DNA from: Thermoprotei archaeon
GTDB taxonomy: Archaea; Thermoproteota; Thermoprotei; Thermofilales; Thermofilaceae
Length of the DNA: 7,500 nucleotides
NCBI GenBank assembly: GCA_003649495.1
Contig: QMRZ01000072.1
Span: 1-7,500 of the forward strand
Direction of reading: 5' to 3'
Of the stretch, positions 6,386 through 7,500 are shown one piece after another (within the stretch, counting starts at the first letter, position 1; every line of letters begins with the position of its first letter). The position numbers and the translations under genes were made by a program. The notes below the pieces were generated by a model that did not search any database, was not told where the DNA came from, and was given only the letters and a program-made list of their open reading frames with translations.

Positions 6386-7215
6386 AGTCCAGCAAGCCTG
6401 TCAATATCCTCCTAGTTTTAAAATGGGTTCTCAAGGCAGAGATTAGAAGGGTACCCCTTAACCTGACACGTCTCCTCCTCTCGCTTTATACGGTGACGGC
6501 GTACTACGCCTCGATACGGGCTGTAAATGAGCATTATGCTCTACTTAGTGGAGTGGGACTCATTTTGAGCAGAGCCGTGCACAGATACTTCTCTCCCCTC
6601 ACATCCCCTACTGCCGCTGAGTACGCACCCCTCTGCCTTACTGCAGAGCTGCCTATAAGCTTCTTTCACATATATGCTGCAGCATGGATTTCGTCTACGT
6701 TATTCTCAGCATGCCTCACCCTCCTTAACTTAGTGTTGCTAAGTGCGGCAGTGAGTCTCCTAGCCCCATCACCCCTGATTCTCTCGCCCTTCCTAGCCTT
6801 GATGTTGGTAGCCACTAGCGTCTCCACATCAGTGTACTGGGCCACAGTACACTCGATTAATATCTATGCCCAGAACATTGCTTTAGTCGCCTTAGTCAGG
6901 TTAGCTGGCAAAGCGCTGAAGGGAAAGAGGCTGAATGTAATGCAGTCCGCTATGAGTGAGTTAATCACAGTAGTGTTTAGCCTAATCTCCCTGTCTTCCC
7001 CGGTGTATTTCACCTTAGACTCTATGCCGTGGTGGGCCAGGCCACTGGCGCTCGTTAACCCCACGACGTATGTCATCGAGTATGGGAGGGGAAATTTGGA
7101 TGCTATGAGTGCGGCAGCGCGCTTATTAGTGCTTAGTTGCACGCTAGCATTTCTTAACGTCTTCCTTTTCAGGTATTTAAGTTCACGAGGTCGTTGGATG
7201 GTACCACAGGCCTGA
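6382..7215 (+). CDS. ABC-2-type transporter permease subunit
   Basis: A 277-residue integral membrane protein (282 if started at GTG 6367). About six hydrophobic segments can be seen: roughly 29-46, 52-66, 93-111, 112-128, 131-153 and 193-210, with a last one near 244-264; the second is weak, so the count is six or seven. Between the last two lies PWWARPLALVNPTTYVIEY (216-234), which fits the conserved ABC-2 permease pattern of Pro/aromatic, then NP-T-Y, before the final helix. These permeases pair with a separate ATPase to export drugs, polysaccharides or peptides; the partner is the ATPase encoded divergently at 3907-4860. It is translationally coupled to the glycosyltransferase. The N-terminal residues 1-28 are basic and cytoplasmic. 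The gene ends 8 bases before the convergent proteasome gene, so no room is left for a separate terminator. The substrate is unknown. Confidence 0.85.
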   Translation: MKSSKPVNILLVLKWVLKAEIRRVPLNLTRLLLSLYTVTAYYASIRAVNEHYALLSGVGLILSRAVHRYFSPLTSPTAAEYAPLCLTAELPISFFHIYAAAWISSTLFSACLTLLNLVLLSAAVSLLAPSPLILSPFLALMLVATSVSTSVYWATVHSINIYAQNIALVALVRLAGKALKGKRLNVMQSAMSELITVVFSLISLSSPVYFTLDSMPWWARPLALVNPTTYVIEYGRGNLDAMSAAARLLVLSCTLAFLNVFLFRYLSSRGRWMVPQA

Positions 7216-7223
7216 AGCCCGCC

Positions 7224-7499
7224 CTAGGCTGGCACGAACTCCTCCTTGACCCCGCTGTTATCTATCACGAGTAGGTCCACTCCGTCGCCACTGACAGCGT
7301 CTCTGCTGAATGCAGCTTTTACGGCCTTTAAGGCTAGGCTGCGCGCATCCTCCAGGCATATGCCGCGCTTATACTCACCCTCTATGATGCTTATCGCGAG
7401 CTGCGCCCCCGTTCCCAGGGCGGCGTACTCCTCTTCTATTATCGCGCCGAGAGGATCTAGCACGTAGATGTGCGGCCCCTCCTCATCCACCCCGCCAAC
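7224..7499 (-). CDS. psmB: Proteasome beta subunit, C-terminal part (start outside window)
   Basis: Ninety-one C-terminal residues are visible, from VGGVDEEGP to the TAG at 7226-7224; the frame stays open to the window edge, so the GTG at 7490 is not the start. The order matches archaeal 20S beta subunits: GGVDEEGPHIYVLDPLG, EEEYAALGTGA, an Ala-rich helix with DARSLALKAVKAA, then SRDAVSGDGVDLLVI. The RDAVSGDG segment supplies the conserved Asp and Ser that support the N-terminal threonine nucleophile. That threonine and its Lys/Asp partners are outside the window, so whether this is the active or the inactive beta type cannot be judged. The usual GSG turn reads GTG. The gene is convergent with the ABC-2 permease and its base composition returns to the housekeeping, GC-rich type. 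Confidence 0.93.
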   Translation of the reverse strand, partial: VGGVDEEGPHIYVLDPLGAIIEEEYAALGTGAQLAISIIEGEYKRGICLEDARSLALKAVKAAFSRDAVSGDGVDLLVIDNSGVKEEFVPA

Positions 7500-7500
7500 G

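Noticed and set aside
6864..7142. Open minus-strand frame opposite the permease
   Set aside because: The plus-strand reading holds the ABC-2 motif and final membrane helices; the minus reading has no domain or promoter.
1..7500. tRNA, rRNA, CRISPR array or insertion sequence
   Set aside because: No repeat-spacer periodicity, no transposase-like frame and no tRNA-like cloverleaf was seen on either strand; gaps between genes are all under 100 bases.

Overview
The window looks like part of a hyperthermophilic crenarchaeal (Thermoproteota) chromosome. It carries a family B DNA polymerase with archaeal motifs and a C-terminal PCNA-binding peptide, an archaeal proteasome beta subunit, a HerA/DUF87-type ATPase, TATA-box promoters close to start codons, GTG starts, and short or overlapping gene junctions. 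I cannot name the species from sequence alone.

Layout: (1) 2-421, 3' end of a HerA-like ATPase on the plus strand. (2) 512-1458, a two-gene plus-strand operon joined by a GTGA overlap: a small basic protein resembling a Cdc48-N/AbrB-like beta-barrel, then a PhoU-like (DUF47) helical protein. (3) 1455-3821, family B DNA polymerase on the minus strand, whose stop codon overlaps the DUF47 stop inside a 13-base inverted repeat. (4) 3907-7215, a four-gene accessory block: an ABC transporter ATPase (minus), and divergent from it across a 44-base AT-rich double promoter, a 106-residue Cys-rich protein, a GT-B (GT4-like) glycosyltransferase and an ABC-2-type membrane permease (plus, tightly coupled). 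(5) 7224-7499, 3' part of a proteasome beta subunit gene on the minus strand, running off the window.

The flanks are housekeeping DNA of high GC; the block at 3907-7215 is visibly more AT-rich and uses more A/T-ending codons. The transporter halves are split across the divergent promoter, with the Cys-rich protein as first gene and a glycosyltransferase between it and the permease. The most interesting reading is that the 106-residue protein, with seven Cys in 42 residues, is glycosylated by the GT4-like enzyme and exported by the ABC-2 transporter, which would be a glycopeptide or bacteriocin-like system in an archaeon. This is inference from gene order; a surface-glycan exporter with an accessory Cys-rich protein is the main alternative.
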